Positions 18,080 through 27,312 of a stretch of 58,855 nucleotides of DNA are shown here, in pieces. Each line of letters opens with the position of its first letter. Positions within the stretch are counted from its first letter, which is position 1. The stretch lies in contig FOBR01000029.1 of assembly GCA_900109895.1 (NCBI GenBank), positions 1 through 58,855 of the forward strand, given 5' to 3'. This stretch comes from a bacterium A37T11. GTDB lineage: Bacteria > Bacteroidota > Bacteroidia > Sphingobacteriales > Sphingobacteriaceae. The translations under genes were made by a program, and so were the position numbers. The notes beneath the pieces are model-generated. The model saw only the letters and a list, made by a program, of their open reading frames with translations. It did no database searches and had not been told where the DNA came from.

Positions 18080-18910
18080 TCAAGGATTCGTTTCTACTAC
18101 TTTAATAATGGACTGGTGATATACGGTTGAATGTGGTGGAACGCTCTTGGTGAGCCATACATTGCCACCGATAGTGCAATGGCTGCCAACCACGGTTTCC
18201 CCTCCAAGAATGGTTGCTCCTGAATAAATGATGGCATGGTCTTCAATGGTCGGATGACGTTTGATATTGGCCATATACTTCTCTACACTCATTGCTCCGA
18301 GCGTGACCCCCTGATATAACTTGACGTGATTTCCAATGATGGTTGTCTCTCCAATTACTAAGCCAGTGCCATGGTCAATGTATAAATACTCACCAATGGT
18401 AGCTCCGGGGTGTATATCTATACCAGTCTGCGCGTGGGCCCATTCAGTTAGGATGCGTGGGATGAGTGGTACCTGCAACAAGTGGAGCTGATGGGCTATC
18501 CGGTAAATGGCAATGGCCAAAAATCCGGGATAAGCCCTAATGACCTCAAACTCACTTTTGGCGGCTGGGTCTCCCTCTATTATGGCTTTCAGATCGGTAT
18601 TCATCTGCCGGTAAATATGAGGTAGTTTACTAAAAAACTGACTGGATAATAACTGATTATCGCGCTGTTGTCCTACTTTAGTTGCTTGTAATATCGCTCG
18701 TAGTTCTTCTTTTACTTGTTGAAAACCTGCATGTATGGTTACCAGGCTTTCTTGTTTTCCAGGTGACCGCTGGGGATATAGCAGGTGAAGCACTTTTAAT
18801 GCCCACGCGGCGATATCTTCATTAGCAGGGACATGATCAACCCGCTGGTGCTTGTCATATAAATGGAGATAAAACTCTTCGTTTGAATAAGGAACAAACT
18901 CTTCGTTCAT
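18080..18910 (-). CDS. cysE: Serine O-acetyltransferase (EpsC/CysE type)
   Basis: Protein of 276 residues acetylating L-serine with acetyl-CoA, the first step of cysteine synthesis. The C-terminal left-handed beta-helix carries hexapeptide repeats (IHPGATIGEYLYIDHGTGLVIGE through GGETVVGSHCTIGGNVWLTKSVPPHSTV), with the catalytic HGTG element. The N-terminal 130 residues are helical and longer than in E. coli CysE, as in Bacteroidota EpsC-like enzymes. It heads a cysE-cysM operon. Confidence 0.93.
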   Translation of the reverse strand: MNEEFVPYSNEEFYLHLYDKHQRVDHVPANEDIAAWALKVLHLLYPQRSPGKQESLVTIHAGFQQVKEELRAILQATKVGQQRDNQLLSSQFFSKLPHIYRQMNTDLKAIIEGDPAAKSEFEVIRAYPGFLAIAIYRIAHQLHLLQVPLIPRILTEWAHAQTGIDIHPGATIGEYLYIDHGTGLVIGETTIIGNHVKLYQGVTLGAMSVEKYMANIKRHPTIEDHAIIYSGATILGGETVVGSHCTIGGNVWLTKSVPPHSTVYHQSIIKVVETNP

Positions 18911-19064
18911 GTAAATTTTGTTTAAATAAGGTGTACTACGTTGTTAATATATTCAAACCAGATATGTGCCTGGCCAAACTGCTAACAACAGCAACAGCAA
19001 TATTTTAAACTAAGTATACGAAGACTACGCATAATAAATATTCAATTGGGTTAAAACAAAAGTA
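18911..19064 (-). promoter_or_regulatory. Leader and putative promoter of cysE-cysM
   Basis: TACTTTTG at 19064-19057 on the minus strand matches TAnnTTTG and would start a leader of about 140 bases, long for this organism's genes. The leader contains a small CCAG/CTGG-based hairpin near 18960-18976 and GTTA/TAAC complementarity (18940-18990). I see no match to a known SAM riboswitch core, so regulation by the leader is only a possibility. Confidence 0.3.
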
Positions 19065-19162
19065 AAGTATTTTTTGAAATTTAAGGTGATCTATAAAAAT
19101 ATTTTAATTATTGTCATTATTAAATTTTGTTATATATACAATTGTTTTGATAGTCACAAACA

Positions 19163-20803
19163 TTACGTTAATGGTTTTTTAGCCCAGGCGTACTCCGTAA
19201 AATCAACCTCGTCAAAATTGGGGGTAAATGTATCCAACCGGCTAACTTTCATCAGCATCTCAAACGATTTGGGATAAGGCTGCTGTAACAAACTGCCCGT
19301 AGGAAGGTATGGATAGCTGTCAAGATAAGTCTGAATCTGGCTGGGAGAAACACGTCTGTGTATATACACCCGATGAATATCATCTGGATGCTTAATACCG
19401 GCAGCGCCCATCAGCTGTCCTGCACTTTTTACGGTTTCATGATGAAAATTGGCCACTCGGACTTTTTTATCAGCAACGACCAACCCTTTGACCAAAGATG
19501 TGTCTTGTGTAGCGACACCCGTAGGACACGTATTGGCATTACACTGTAATGCCTGGATGCAACCCAAGGCCATCATCATGCCGCGGGCACTGTTGCACAA
19601 ATCAGCACCGAGGGCAAAATTTTTGACCAGATCAAAGCCTGTGACGATCTTTCCTGAAGCAATTAGTTTGATATGCCGCTTCAAGTCAAATCCAGTCAAA
19701 CAATCGTAGACAAATGCTAAAGCATCCCTAAGCGGCATTCCGACGGAATTGCTAAATTCCAACGGAGCAGCTCCCGTGCCCCCTTCCCCACCATCAATCG
19801 TTATAAAATCAGGATATATATGCGTACTCACCATGGCCTTACAAATAGAAACAAACTCACTACGATGACCAATACAAAGTTTAAAGCCAATGGGTTTGCC
19901 ACCCGATAGCTCCCTGAGTTGCTTGACAAAGGCCAGGAGCTCTAACGGAGTGGTAAAAGCCTTATGGTAAGGCGGAGAATCCACATCTTTACCCATTTCT
20001 ACCTGTCGGATGCGCGCGATCTCGGGCGTGAGCTTTGCAGCAGGAAGGATGCCACCGTGACCAGGCTTAGCCCCTTGAGAGAGCTTTATCTCAATCATCC
20101 TTACTTGTTCTAATACTGCTTTTTTGGCGAATTCTTTGGGGTTAAAGTTTCCATCGGGCATGCGGCAACCAAAATAACCCGTCCCTAATTGCCAGATAAT
20201 ATCGCCCCCACCAGCTAGGTGATGATCGCTAAGGCCTCCTTCACCTGTATTGTGTGCAAAACCACCAATCTTGGCCCCTTCATTGAGGGCCAAAATAGCA
20301 TTGGCACTTAATGAACCGTAACTCATGGCCGATATATTAAAAATGCTGGCCGAATAAGGTTTGAGGCAGTCTGGCCCTCCTACCACTACTCTGGGGTTTT
20401 CATTAACTGACGCAAAGTCAAGGGCATTTATACTGTGGTTGAGCCACTCATAGTTGTCATCATATACATCCAGCTGAGTACCAAAAGCGGTGGTGTCGCG
20501 CTCGCGTTTAGCCCGTTGGTAGATCACACTCCTGTTAAGCCGGCTGAACGGACGGCCATCTGTATCCTGCTCAATAAAATATTGCTGTATTTCGGGCCGG
20601 ATGCTTTCGAATATGTAGCGAAGCCGGCCAAATAACGGAAAGTTTCTTCGGATGGCGCGTTTGGCCTGAACCATATCATATATACCCAAAATGACCAGCG
20701 GGACAAAAATGAAGTAGGACCATAGCATGTGCGGACGCCAAAAACTGGCCACATAAACAGCCAGCAGCACAAGTGCCGAAAATATAATGAAAGCTTTTCT
20801 CAT
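19163..20803 (-). CDS. FMN-binding glutamate synthase family protein, membrane-anchored
   Basis: Protein of 546 residues. Two N-terminal hydrophobic helices (about 5-22 and 28-45) are followed by a domain like the FMN/Fe-S central domain of GltB. Motifs include ISAMSYGSLSANAILALNEGA, SQGAKPGHGGILPAAKLTPEIA, TIDGGEGGTGAAPLEFSNSVG and LQCNANTCPTGVATQD (cysteines for a 3Fe-4S type site). It lacks the glutaminase and NADPH-binding parts, so it is a stand-alone oxidoreductase of unclear donor and acceptor, not a full glutamate synthase. It is divergent from poxB, with a 110-base shared gap. Confidence 0.88.
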   Translation of the reverse strand: MRKAFIIFSALVLLAVYVASFWRPHMLWSYFIFVPLVILGIYDMVQAKRAIRRNFPLFGRLRYIFESIRPEIQQYFIEQDTDGRPFSRLNRSVIYQRAKRERDTTAFGTQLDVYDDNYEWLNHSINALDFASVNENPRVVVGGPDCLKPYSASIFNISAMSYGSLSANAILALNEGAKIGGFAHNTGEGGLSDHHLAGGGDIIWQLGTGYFGCRMPDGNFNPKEFAKKAVLEQVRMIEIKLSQGAKPGHGGILPAAKLTPEIARIRQVEMGKDVDSPPYHKAFTTPLELLAFVKQLRELSGGKPIGFKLCIGHRSEFVSICKAMVSTHIYPDFITIDGGEGGTGAAPLEFSNSVGMPLRDALAFVYDCLTGFDLKRHIKLIASGKIVTGFDLVKNFALGADLCNSARGMMMALGCIQALQCNANTCPTGVATQDTSLVKGLVVADKKVRVANFHHETVKSAGQLMGAAGIKHPDDIHRVYIHRRVSPSQIQTYLDSYPYLPTGSLLQQPYPKSFEMLMKVSRLDTFTPNFDEVDFTEYAWAKKPLT

Positions 20804-20868
20804 ATCGTGTTAGTTAGTAACCTAATTTTTGTTCTGCTGAAATGTGTATTTTACAAAACTCTTCTGCA

Positions 20869-20888
20869 GTTTACCTGTTTTTGTAAAC
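20869..20888. repeat. Inverted repeat in the divergent glt-like/poxB gap
   Basis: GTTTAC (20869-20874) and GTAAAC (20883-20888) with an 8-base spacer lie 26 bases before the poxB start, a position suited to a regulator-binding site. Short, so it may be coincidental in AT-rich DNA. Confidence 0.3.
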
Positions 20889-20913
20889 AAACATACAAAC
20901 AAAGTCACAAAAT

Positions 20914-22632
20914 ATGAAGAAAACGATCGCTGCTATGATAGTTAACATGCTTGAACAGGCAGGTGTTACTCATGTGCATGGACTTGTGGGTGATTCACTC
21001 AATGGTATTGTCGATGAAATACGTCAATCAAAAACCATTAGATGGATACACTACCGGCATGAAGAGGCAGCTGCATTTGCAGCAGGGGCGGAAGCGCAGC
21101 TAACGGGTAAACTTGCGGTATGTGCCGGAAGTTGTGGGCCCGGAAATATGCATCTTATCAATGGTCTGTATGATGCAAACAAAAGTGCTGCCCCGGTGCT
21201 GGCCATTGCCGCCCAAATACCCAGCGATAAGGTAGGCACCTCCTACTTTCAGGAAACCAGGCCTGAATCGTTGTTTCGGGAATGCAGTTATTATTGTGAA
21301 ACGATTACTTCCGAACGGCAAATGCCCTATATCGTTGAAAATGCTATTCAGGCTGCTATCGGGCAACGTGGAGTAGCTGTTATTTCCATTTCTGGGGATG
21401 TAGCCTTTGAAAAGGTGGAAGCAGAATTTGTGCCCCGAACTTTTAAGGTAGCTCCACCCCTATTACATCCAAACCGGGAATCTTTATTGGCGCTGGCAGA
21501 CCTGATAAACGAAAATGATAAGGTGGCGCTACTCTGTGGGGCAGGGTGTGCAGGTGCTCATCCTGTACTTATTGAACTGGCCGAAAAGATTGGCTCACCC
21601 ATTGTCCATGCGCTGCGCGGAAAAGAACACGTGCAGTATGACAATCCGTATGATGTGGGCATGACGGGACTTATCGGTATTTCTTCTGGCTATCAGGCAC
21701 TGGAAGAATGTTCTGTATTGGTTATGCTGGGTACTGACTTCCCATATAATGAATGGTATCCGCCAAAAGCCAAGATCGTACAGGTTGACATTAGGCCTGA
21801 ACGATTGGGGCGCCGATGCGTTTTGCAACTGGGCATTGCTGCTAGTGTTAAAGAGACGTTGGAAGATTTGTTACCCTTGGTAGAAATAAAATCTGATCGT
21901 AAATATTTAGAAAAAAGCCAGGAAAGATATCGTGAAGCCCGGAATAACCTGGATGAACATGCCCAAGACGAAAAAGAGAAGTTGATCCATCCCGAATACC
22001 TGACCAAATTAATCAGTGAACAGGCTGCTGCCAATGCCATTTTTACCGTAGACGTTGGAACACCGACCGTATGGGCCGCTCGATACCTGGACATGAAGCC
22101 CGGACGCAGGTTGATCGGATCGTTTAATCATGGATCTATGGCCAGTGCTATGCCACAGGCCATTGGTGCCCAATTTGCTTTTCCACAAAGACAGGTTATT
22201 GCTTTGTGCGGAGACGGGGGGTTTGCGATGCTGATGGGTGATATCCTAACCATTGCTCAATATAATTTGCCTGTAAAGCTGGTGATCTATAACAATAGCT
22301 CATTAGGATTTGTGGGTATGGAAATGAAAGTTATTGGCATGCCGCCATTTGGTATAGACCTTAAAAATCCAAATTTTGCAGCCATGGCAGAGACAATGGG
22401 GATTAAAGGAATCAAGGTTGAATATGCCGAAAACCTACCTATCGCGATCGATCAAATGCTTCAACATGAGGGGCCTGTTCTTTTGGATGTGATCGTTAAT
22501 CCTACCGAATTGTCTATGCCACCAAAAGTGAGCTTGGGCCAGGCAACAGGTTTTAGTATTTATATGGTTAAACAGACTTTAATGGGCGATGGAAAAGAGG
22601 TTTGGGACACCATAAAATCAAATTTTTTATAA
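20914..22632 (+). CDS. poxB: Pyruvate oxidase / pyruvate dehydrogenase (quinone)-type ThDP enzyme
   Basis: Protein of 572 residues, the same length as E. coli PoxB and aligning with it end to end by eye (for example GDSLNG, RHEEAAAFAAGAEAQLTG, YFQETRPESLFRECS, TGFSIYM near the C-terminus). It decarboxylates pyruvate to acetate and CO2 with ThDP and FAD, passing electrons to quinone at the membrane. The ThDP motif is GDGGFAMLMGD...YNNSSLGF. The catalytic Glu is in HYRHEEAAAF. The C-terminal amphipathic end fits lipid activation. Divergent from the FMN oxidoreductase. Confidence 0.9.
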   Translation: MKKTIAAMIVNMLEQAGVTHVHGLVGDSLNGIVDEIRQSKTIRWIHYRHEEAAAFAAGAEAQLTGKLAVCAGSCGPGNMHLINGLYDANKSAAPVLAIAAQIPSDKVGTSYFQETRPESLFRECSYYCETITSERQMPYIVENAIQAAIGQRGVAVISISGDVAFEKVEAEFVPRTFKVAPPLLHPNRESLLALADLINENDKVALLCGAGCAGAHPVLIELAEKIGSPIVHALRGKEHVQYDNPYDVGMTGLIGISSGYQALEECSVLVMLGTDFPYNEWYPPKAKIVQVDIRPERLGRRCVLQLGIAASVKETLEDLLPLVEIKSDRKYLEKSQERYREARNNLDEHAQDEKEKLIHPEYLTKLISEQAAANAIFTVDVGTPTVWAARYLDMKPGRRLIGSFNHGSMASAMPQAIGAQFAFPQRQVIALCGDGGFAMLMGDILTIAQYNLPVKLVIYNNSSLGFVGMEMKVIGMPPFGIDLKNPNFAAMAETMGIKGIKVEYAENLPIAIDQMLQHEGPVLLDVIVNPTELSMPPKVSLGQATGFSIYMVKQTLMGDGKEVWDTIKSNFL

Positions 22633-22644
22633 ACTGGAAGGCCA

Positions 22645-23088
22645 CTAGTTTATCGCCAGCACTTCGTATTCCAGGTGGTTAAATGTAAATCGGTCAAAAA
22701 GGGTTTTACCAAGTAACAAACGGCCTATTGGCGAAGCGGCTGATATAGCATAACAGCTTTGCCCGCCAACTTCTAGCTGCCCGGCACTTACCGCCACAAA
22801 AAACTGTCCGCGATTTGTTTTAACAAGGCTACCGGGTCGAATGTACCCTTGCGTTTGGCCTATATCTAATTGATGCAATAATTGCTGCATTTGCAATGCA
22901 TTCTGAAGGAGTTGTTGGTTTCGCGCAATCTCCTGCTGCATCATCTCCCGGGTGGTTTCATATTTATCGCCTGCACTACTTTTGGTGTCGTCCGTAGAAG
23001 CGTCATTGGCAGATGAAATGGCTTGCCAGGCTGTATTAATGCGTGCCTGTACATAGACCATACATGCATCCCATAGTGCCTTTTTCAA
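22645..23088 (-). CDS. GreA/GreB C-terminal-domain-like protein
   Basis: Protein of 147 residues. The N-terminal half is helical (about 1-85, likely coiled coil). The C-terminal half resembles the FKBP-like domain of Gre factors and Rnk: GSLVKTNRGQFFVAVSAG followed by the hallmark SPIGRLLLGK. It could bind RNA polymerase as Gre/Rnk proteins do, but the acidic tip of the GreA coiled coil is not obvious, so cleavage stimulation is not implied. Relatives are sometimes labelled 3-oxoacyl-ACP synthase in databases, which the sequence does not support. It converges with poxB (12-base gap) and follows doxX by 26 bases. Confidence 0.65.
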   Translation of the reverse strand: MKKALWDACMVYVQARINTAWQAISSANDASTDDTKSSAGDKYETTREMMQQEIARNQQLLQNALQMQQLLHQLDIGQTQGYIRPGSLVKTNRGQFFVAVSAGQLEVGGQSCYAISAASPIGRLLLGKTLFDRFTFNHLEYEVLAIN

Positions 23089-23114
23089 TAATTGATCGTA
23101 TTTTTAATTGGTAA

Positions 23115-23525
23115 CTAACGTCCTTTCATCAGCCCATCCAGACTAAACTTACCTGGCCCGAGTAAAAGAATGGTGAAATAACTCACTAAAAACGTGAATG
23201 CAAGCTGGTGGTCTCCAAATAATTCCCATTTATGCATATTGCCGGCTACCAGCATATTGATAATTAAAGGTATTACTGCCAGCCTTGTGAACAACCCGGC
23301 TATTAGTAAAATGGAACAGAAAAATTCAGCAAAAATACACAGGCCCAATGTGATGGCACTTCCTAATCCTAAAAAACCCATAAACTGATCTTTCATGGAT
23401 GAAAAATGGACCAGCTTATCGTAACCATGAGGCACCGCCATAAACACTCCAAAACTCAAACGCAACAAAAAAGTGCCTATGTTAAAGGCCAAAGGGCTAT
23501 ACTTTATGCTGAAAAACTTTTTCAT
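23115..23525 (-). CDS. DoxX family membrane protein
   Basis: Protein of 136 residues with four hydrophobic helices and the DoxX pattern (LLRLSFGVFMAVPHGYDKL, CIFAEFFCSILLIAGLFTRLAVIPLIINML, LLGPGKFSLDGL). Members are inner-membrane proteins of ill-defined redox or quinone-related function. It is directly upstream of the Gre-like gene. Confidence 0.88.
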   Translation of the reverse strand: MKKFFSIKYSPLAFNIGTFLLRLSFGVFMAVPHGYDKLVHFSSMKDQFMGFLGLGSAITLGLCIFAEFFCSILLIAGLFTRLAVIPLIINMLVAGNMHKWELFGDHQLAFTFLVSYFTILLLGPGKFSLDGLMKGR

Positions 23526-23752
23526 ATGGTTATTTTAAAAAGCAAAACTAACAGAATATCCACAGTCTCCAAAACAACCAGCTATTTTTTGTTTTCACCA
23601 TATATATTATTTTGTAGAAGAAACGCATTAACTCTTTTAATGCATGATATAATTGGCAATTAATAACATTAATTTTAATTAATTTCTTGCTATGGCATAT
23701 GATTTGTGGAGTTAGAAATTATTTTTACTTAATATTCACTATATTTTCAAAC

Positions 23753-24226
23753 ATGAAAAAACAATTTCTATTTGCATTTTTAATTTTAGGTTTAAATCTA
23801 GGATTGCACCAAATGGCAGCTGCCCAACAAACCCCGTATAAAACTGCGTTTGGTTTGTTTCTGGATCTGGGCAATGGCGGCACCTATGTTGGACCGCACA
23901 TTAAACATTTTTTGAACAACCAAAATGCTATACAAGGCACGCTATTGTTTGGGAATGGCGCAACGTTTATTGGAGGCGATTATTCTTACAATAAACAGAT
24001 CCAGAATGCACCTGGACTTTTTTGGAACGTAAGCGGTGGTGCTCAAATTGGATTTGGAAATGACCAAACAGCATTCTTACTGCGTCCGGCAGTTGGTTTA
24101 GAATACAAAATTAAAGAGATACCTATTGCAGTTGGTTTTGACTGGCGCCCATCCTGGCAGTTAACTCAAGGTTCACACTTTGAAGCCGGAAGGTTTGGGC
24201 TTACTTTTAAATATGTGTTTAAATAA
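23753..24226 (+). CDS. Small outer-membrane beta-barrel protein
   Basis: I chose ATG 23753 because it begins a clean signal peptide (MKKQFLFAFLILGL, cleaved after AAAQ) where an upstream in-frame ATG at 23687 would not. The mature part (about 133 residues) consists of alternating beta-strands with glycine turns (GLFLDLGNGGTYVGPHIK, TLLFGNGATFIGGDY, FLLRPAVGLEYKI) and ends FGLTFKYVFK, a terminal aromatic strand typical of Omp-type 8-strand barrels. Function unknown. Followed by a bidirectional terminator. Confidence 0.8.
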   Translation: MKKQFLFAFLILGLNLGLHQMAAAQQTPYKTAFGLFLDLGNGGTYVGPHIKHFLNNQNAIQGTLLFGNGATFIGGDYSYNKQIQNAPGLFWNVSGGAQIGFGNDQTAFLLRPAVGLEYKIKEIPIAVGFDWRPSWQLTQGSHFEAGRFGLTFKYVFK

Positions 24227-24237
24227 GCTTTAAAACG

Positions 24238-24280
24238 AAAAAAGGGACTTGTTTTTTATAAGTCCCTTTTTTATTTTTTA
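24238..24280. terminator. Bidirectional intrinsic terminator
   Basis: A 13-bp stem (AAAAAAGGGACTT at 24238-24250 with its complement at 24260-24272) with a 9-base loop ends in T-runs on both strands. It lies between the convergent barrel gene and DEAD-box helicase gene and can serve both. Confidence 0.85.
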
Positions 24281-25567
24281 TGATGCTTTGGTGGCGTTTC
24301 CGCTGCCTGATGGTCTTTTCTTTCCTTTAAAAAAACGCTTTTTATGGCCTGCATTGTTACTTCTGCCATGATGGTCACGTCCTCCTTCGCCCCTGCCGTG
24401 TTCCCTTTCAAGAGCTCCTTCGGCTAATATGGGCGACTCACCAATCTCTGGAGGTAGTGGTACAAGGTCAACTTTTCTCTCCATCATACGTTCAATTGCC
24501 AGAAATTTACGCGCATCTTTATTATTTATAAAGGTAACGGCTGTTCCGGTCTTTTCAGCCCTGGCCGTCCGTCCAATACGGTGGATATAATCTTCTGGAT
24601 CGAGTGGTACATTGTAATTGACCACCAAATCTATACCTTCTACATCAATACCGCGTGACAATACGTCGGTACCAACCAGCGTACTGAGCTGCCGGTTCTT
24701 AAAACTAAGCAATATCTGCTCTCGCTCATCCTGGGTAAGGTCTGAGTGAAATGGTTTCACCTTTAAACCTGCTGCCCGTAGTTCTCTGTCTAATTTTTTG
24801 ACACTTTCCTTAGTAGATGCAAAAATAATGATGCTGTTATAACTACCGTTCTTTAGGATATGCAAGATTAAGGCGTTTTTTTGCTCGTCGGCTACCCGAT
24901 AACATTGCTGCAATATACCTGCGGCTGGTTGTGAGATAGCAATATTAACCTGTTCCGGATTTTGCAATAATTTTGACGCAAAACTGCGTATCTTAGGAGG
25001 CATGGTGGCTGAAAATAATAAGGTTTGCCGTTTTTCAGGCAACTGCCCCACGATGCGGAGAATATCGTCCTTAAAGCCCATGTCAAGCATACGGTCGGCT
25101 TCATCCAATACTAAATACTGGATTTCGCCAAGCCTCACAATGCCTGAGCTAATGTGGGCAATGAGCCTGCCTGGAGTTGCTATAACTATATCGACCCCTT
25201 CCCGCAATGCTTTGCGTTGCTGTTCATAGCCGATGCCGTCTCCCCCTCCATATATAGCGATGGAACTTAAGCCGGTAAAATAGGCCATGCCCTCTACCTG
25301 CTGATCTATTTGTACGGCCAGCTCACGGGTTGGGGCTAGTATTAACGCACTGATGGTCGGGCGATTTTCATTGCGGCAAATGGCATCCATAACCGGAAGC
25401 AAGTAAGAGGCTGTTTTTCCAGTACCAGTTTGCGCACAAGCTATCAAATCGTGATGAGCTTGAATAAGGGGTATGGTTTGTGCCTGAATGGGAGTGGGTT
25501 CTCTGTAACCCATGCTGCTCAATCCTTCAAACAGGCGTTCGTCAAAGTTAAAATCGTTAAATGTCAA
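24278..25567 (-). CDS. DEAD-box ATP-dependent RNA helicase (RhlE-like)
   Basis: Protein of 429 residues with all superfamily 2 motifs in order: Q-motif (GYREPTPIQAQTIP), Walker A AQTGTGKT, PTRELA, TPGR, DEAD, SAT, and in RecA domain 2 IIFASTKES, GTDVLSRGID and HRIGRTAR. The C-terminal tail (about 375-429) is rich in Arg, Gly, His and Lys, as in RhlE/CsdA-type RNA-binding tails. A role in ribosome assembly or RNA turnover is expected from the family. Divergent from pyrG. Confidence 0.93.
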   Translation of the reverse strand: MTFNDFNFDERLFEGLSSMGYREPTPIQAQTIPLIQAHHDLIACAQTGTGKTASYLLPVMDAICRNENRPTISALILAPTRELAVQIDQQVEGMAYFTGLSSIAIYGGGDGIGYEQQRKALREGVDIVIATPGRLIAHISSGIVRLGEIQYLVLDEADRMLDMGFKDDILRIVGQLPEKRQTLLFSATMPPKIRSFASKLLQNPEQVNIAISQPAAGILQQCYRVADEQKNALILHILKNGSYNSIIIFASTKESVKKLDRELRAAGLKVKPFHSDLTQDEREQILLSFKNRQLSTLVGTDVLSRGIDVEGIDLVVNYNVPLDPEDYIHRIGRTARAEKTGTAVTFINNKDARKFLAIERMMERKVDLVPLPPEIGESPILAEGALEREHGRGEGGRDHHGRSNNAGHKKRFFKGKKRPSGSGNATKAS

Positions 25568-25630
25568 TTGGGTAATTCATATTATTTGTTGTAAAGATAA
25601 GAATATAACCTGATATTCGGAAATTAACCG

Positions 25631-25638
25631 TACTTTTG
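25631..25638 (+). promoter_or_regulatory. Putative -7 element for pyrG
   Basis: TACTTTTG matches TAnnTTTG and lies 21 bases before the pyrG ATG at 25660. It gives a leader of about 15 bases and also argues against the upstream TTG at 25636 as start codon. Confidence 0.5.
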
Positions 25639-25659
25639 TATCCCGTACAAAACAATAAC

Positions 25660-27276
25660 ATGACCAAATTTATTTTCGTTACGGGCGGCGTTACCTCGTC
25701 GTTAGGTAAAGGTATTATTTCAGCTTCGCTGGCTAAATTACTGCAGGCACGCGGTTACAAAGTTACCATTCAAAAGTTTGACCCCTACATTAACATTGAC
25801 CCGGGTACGCTCAATCCGTATGAGCACGGCGAGTGTTTTGTGACTGAAGATGGGGCTGAAACCGACTTGGATCTGGGCCATTATGAACGGTTCCTGAACA
25901 TTCCCACTTCACAGGCAAACAACGTGACCACAGGCCGCATTTATCAACATGTGATCAATCAGGAGCGTCAAGGTGCTTTTTTAGGCAAAACTGTTCAAGT
26001 GGTTCCACACATTACCGATGAGATTAAACGCCGCATGAAGCTGCTGGATCAGGATAATAAGTATGATATTATTATCACCGAGCTTGGAGGTACTGTGGGC
26101 GACATTGAGTCTCTCCCTTTCATTGAGGCGGTACGGCAGCTGCGATGGGAGTTAGGAAGCAACAAGTCATTAGTAATACACTTGACGTTGGTACCTTTTC
26201 TTGCTGCCGCAGGCGAACTAAAAACCAAGCCCACCCAACACTCTGTAAAAACTTTGTTAGAGTATGGCATTCAACCTGATATCCTGGTGTGCCGTACGGA
26301 GCATCACCTTAACCAGGAAATCCGGAAAAAGCTGGCCCTCTTTTGTAACGTGCATGTGAATGCGGTTATTGAGTCTATTGATGCACCTTCTATATACGAT
26401 GTGCCTTTATTAATGCTCAAAGAGCAATTGGATAAAATTGTATTAAGCAAACTGAAACTGACAGCTAGGCAAGAACCAGACCTGGAAACCTGGAAAACTT
26501 TTTTAGGGAAATTGAAAAATCCGACAGCAGAGGTTAATATTGCCCTGGTTGGAAAATATATAGAACTGCCAGATGCCTACAAATCCATAAATGAAGCCTT
26601 TATTCATGCCGGCGCAGCAAACGAAGCTAAAGTAAGGGTTAAATGTTTAGCCGCCGAGAGCATTAATGAAGAAAATGTAGCTGAAGTATTGCAGGGCTTT
26701 TCAGGTGTCTTGGTAGCCCCCGGGTTTGGCGAGCGTGGATTGGCTGGCAAGATCGCGACAATTCAATATGTTCGGGAGCACGATATTCCATTTTTTGGTA
26801 TTTGTCTGGGTATGCAAGTGGCCGTAATCGAATTTGCCCGGCACGTATTGGGCCTTAAAGATGCTAACAGCTTTGAAATGGACCAGAAGACAAAGCATCC
26901 GGTCATCAATTTGATGGAAACCCAAAAATCAATTAAAGAAATGGGAGGCACCATGCGATTGGGCGCTTATCCATGTACCATAAAGAAAGGGACCCGGGCG
27001 GCTGCTATCTATGGAAAAACACACATTACCGAGCGGCATCGCCACCGTTATGAATTTAATAATGATTACCTTAAAACGTTTGAAAAGGCCGGTATGATAG
27101 CCTCCGGGATCAATCCAGACAATGGTTTGGTCGAAATCATTGAGCTTAAAAACCATCCATTTTTTGTGGGCGGGCAATTTCATCCGGAATTAAAATCAAC
27201 AGTTGCTAATCCTCACCCGCTTTTTGTTAACTTTGTCGCCGCTACGCTGGCCTTTACTAAAAAAAATAAGAAATAA
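25660..27276 (+). CDS. pyrG: CTP synthase
   Basis: Protein of 538 residues converting UTP, ATP and glutamine to CTP. The start at ATG 25660 gives the conserved [19 protein letters not shown]-loop beginning; a TTG at 25636 in the same frame would overlap the promoter element. The synthase domain (1-270) contains [22 protein letters not shown] and the UTP-binding [10 protein letters not shown]. The class I glutaminase domain (about 290-538) has the nucleophile motif [11 protein letters not shown] and the His-Glu pair in [10 protein letters not shown]. It is followed 36 bases later by yidC. Confidence 0.97.
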   Translation: MTKFIFVTGGVTSSLGKGIISASLAKLLQARGYKVTIQKFDPYINIDPGTLNPYEHGECFVTEDGAETDLDLGHYERFLNIPTSQANNVTTGRIYQHVINQERQGAFLGKTVQVVPHITDEIKRRMKLLDQDNKYDIIITELGGTVGDIESLPFIEAVRQLRWELGSNKSLVIHLTLVPFLAAAGELKTKPTQHSVKTLLEYGIQPDILVCRTEHHLNQEIRKKLALFCNVHVNAVIESIDAPSIYDVPLLMLKEQLDKIVLSKLKLTARQEPDLETWKTFLGKLKNPTAEVNIALVGKYIELPDAYKSINEAFIHAGAANEAKVRVKCLAAESINEENVAEVLQGFSGVLVAPGFGERGLAGKIATIQYVREHDIPFFGICLGMQVAVIEFARHVLGLKDANSFEMDQKTKHPVINLMETQKSIKEMGGTMRLGAYPCTIKKGTRAAAIYGKTHITERHRHRYEFNNDYLKTFEKAGMIASGINPDNGLVEIIELKNHPFFVGGQFHPELKSTVANPHPLFVNFVAATLAFTKKNKK

Positions 27277-27312
27277 GGTCGAAAGCGTTATAATATATAA
27301 GAATACATACGG

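Noticed and set aside
18911-19162. SAM or cysteine-related riboswitch before cysE
   Set aside because: The leader is long, but no conserved riboswitch core or matching junction could be recognised.
25636-25659. TTG start for pyrG
   Set aside because: It overlaps the -7 element and would add eight non-conserved residues before the invariant [10 protein letters not shown] start.
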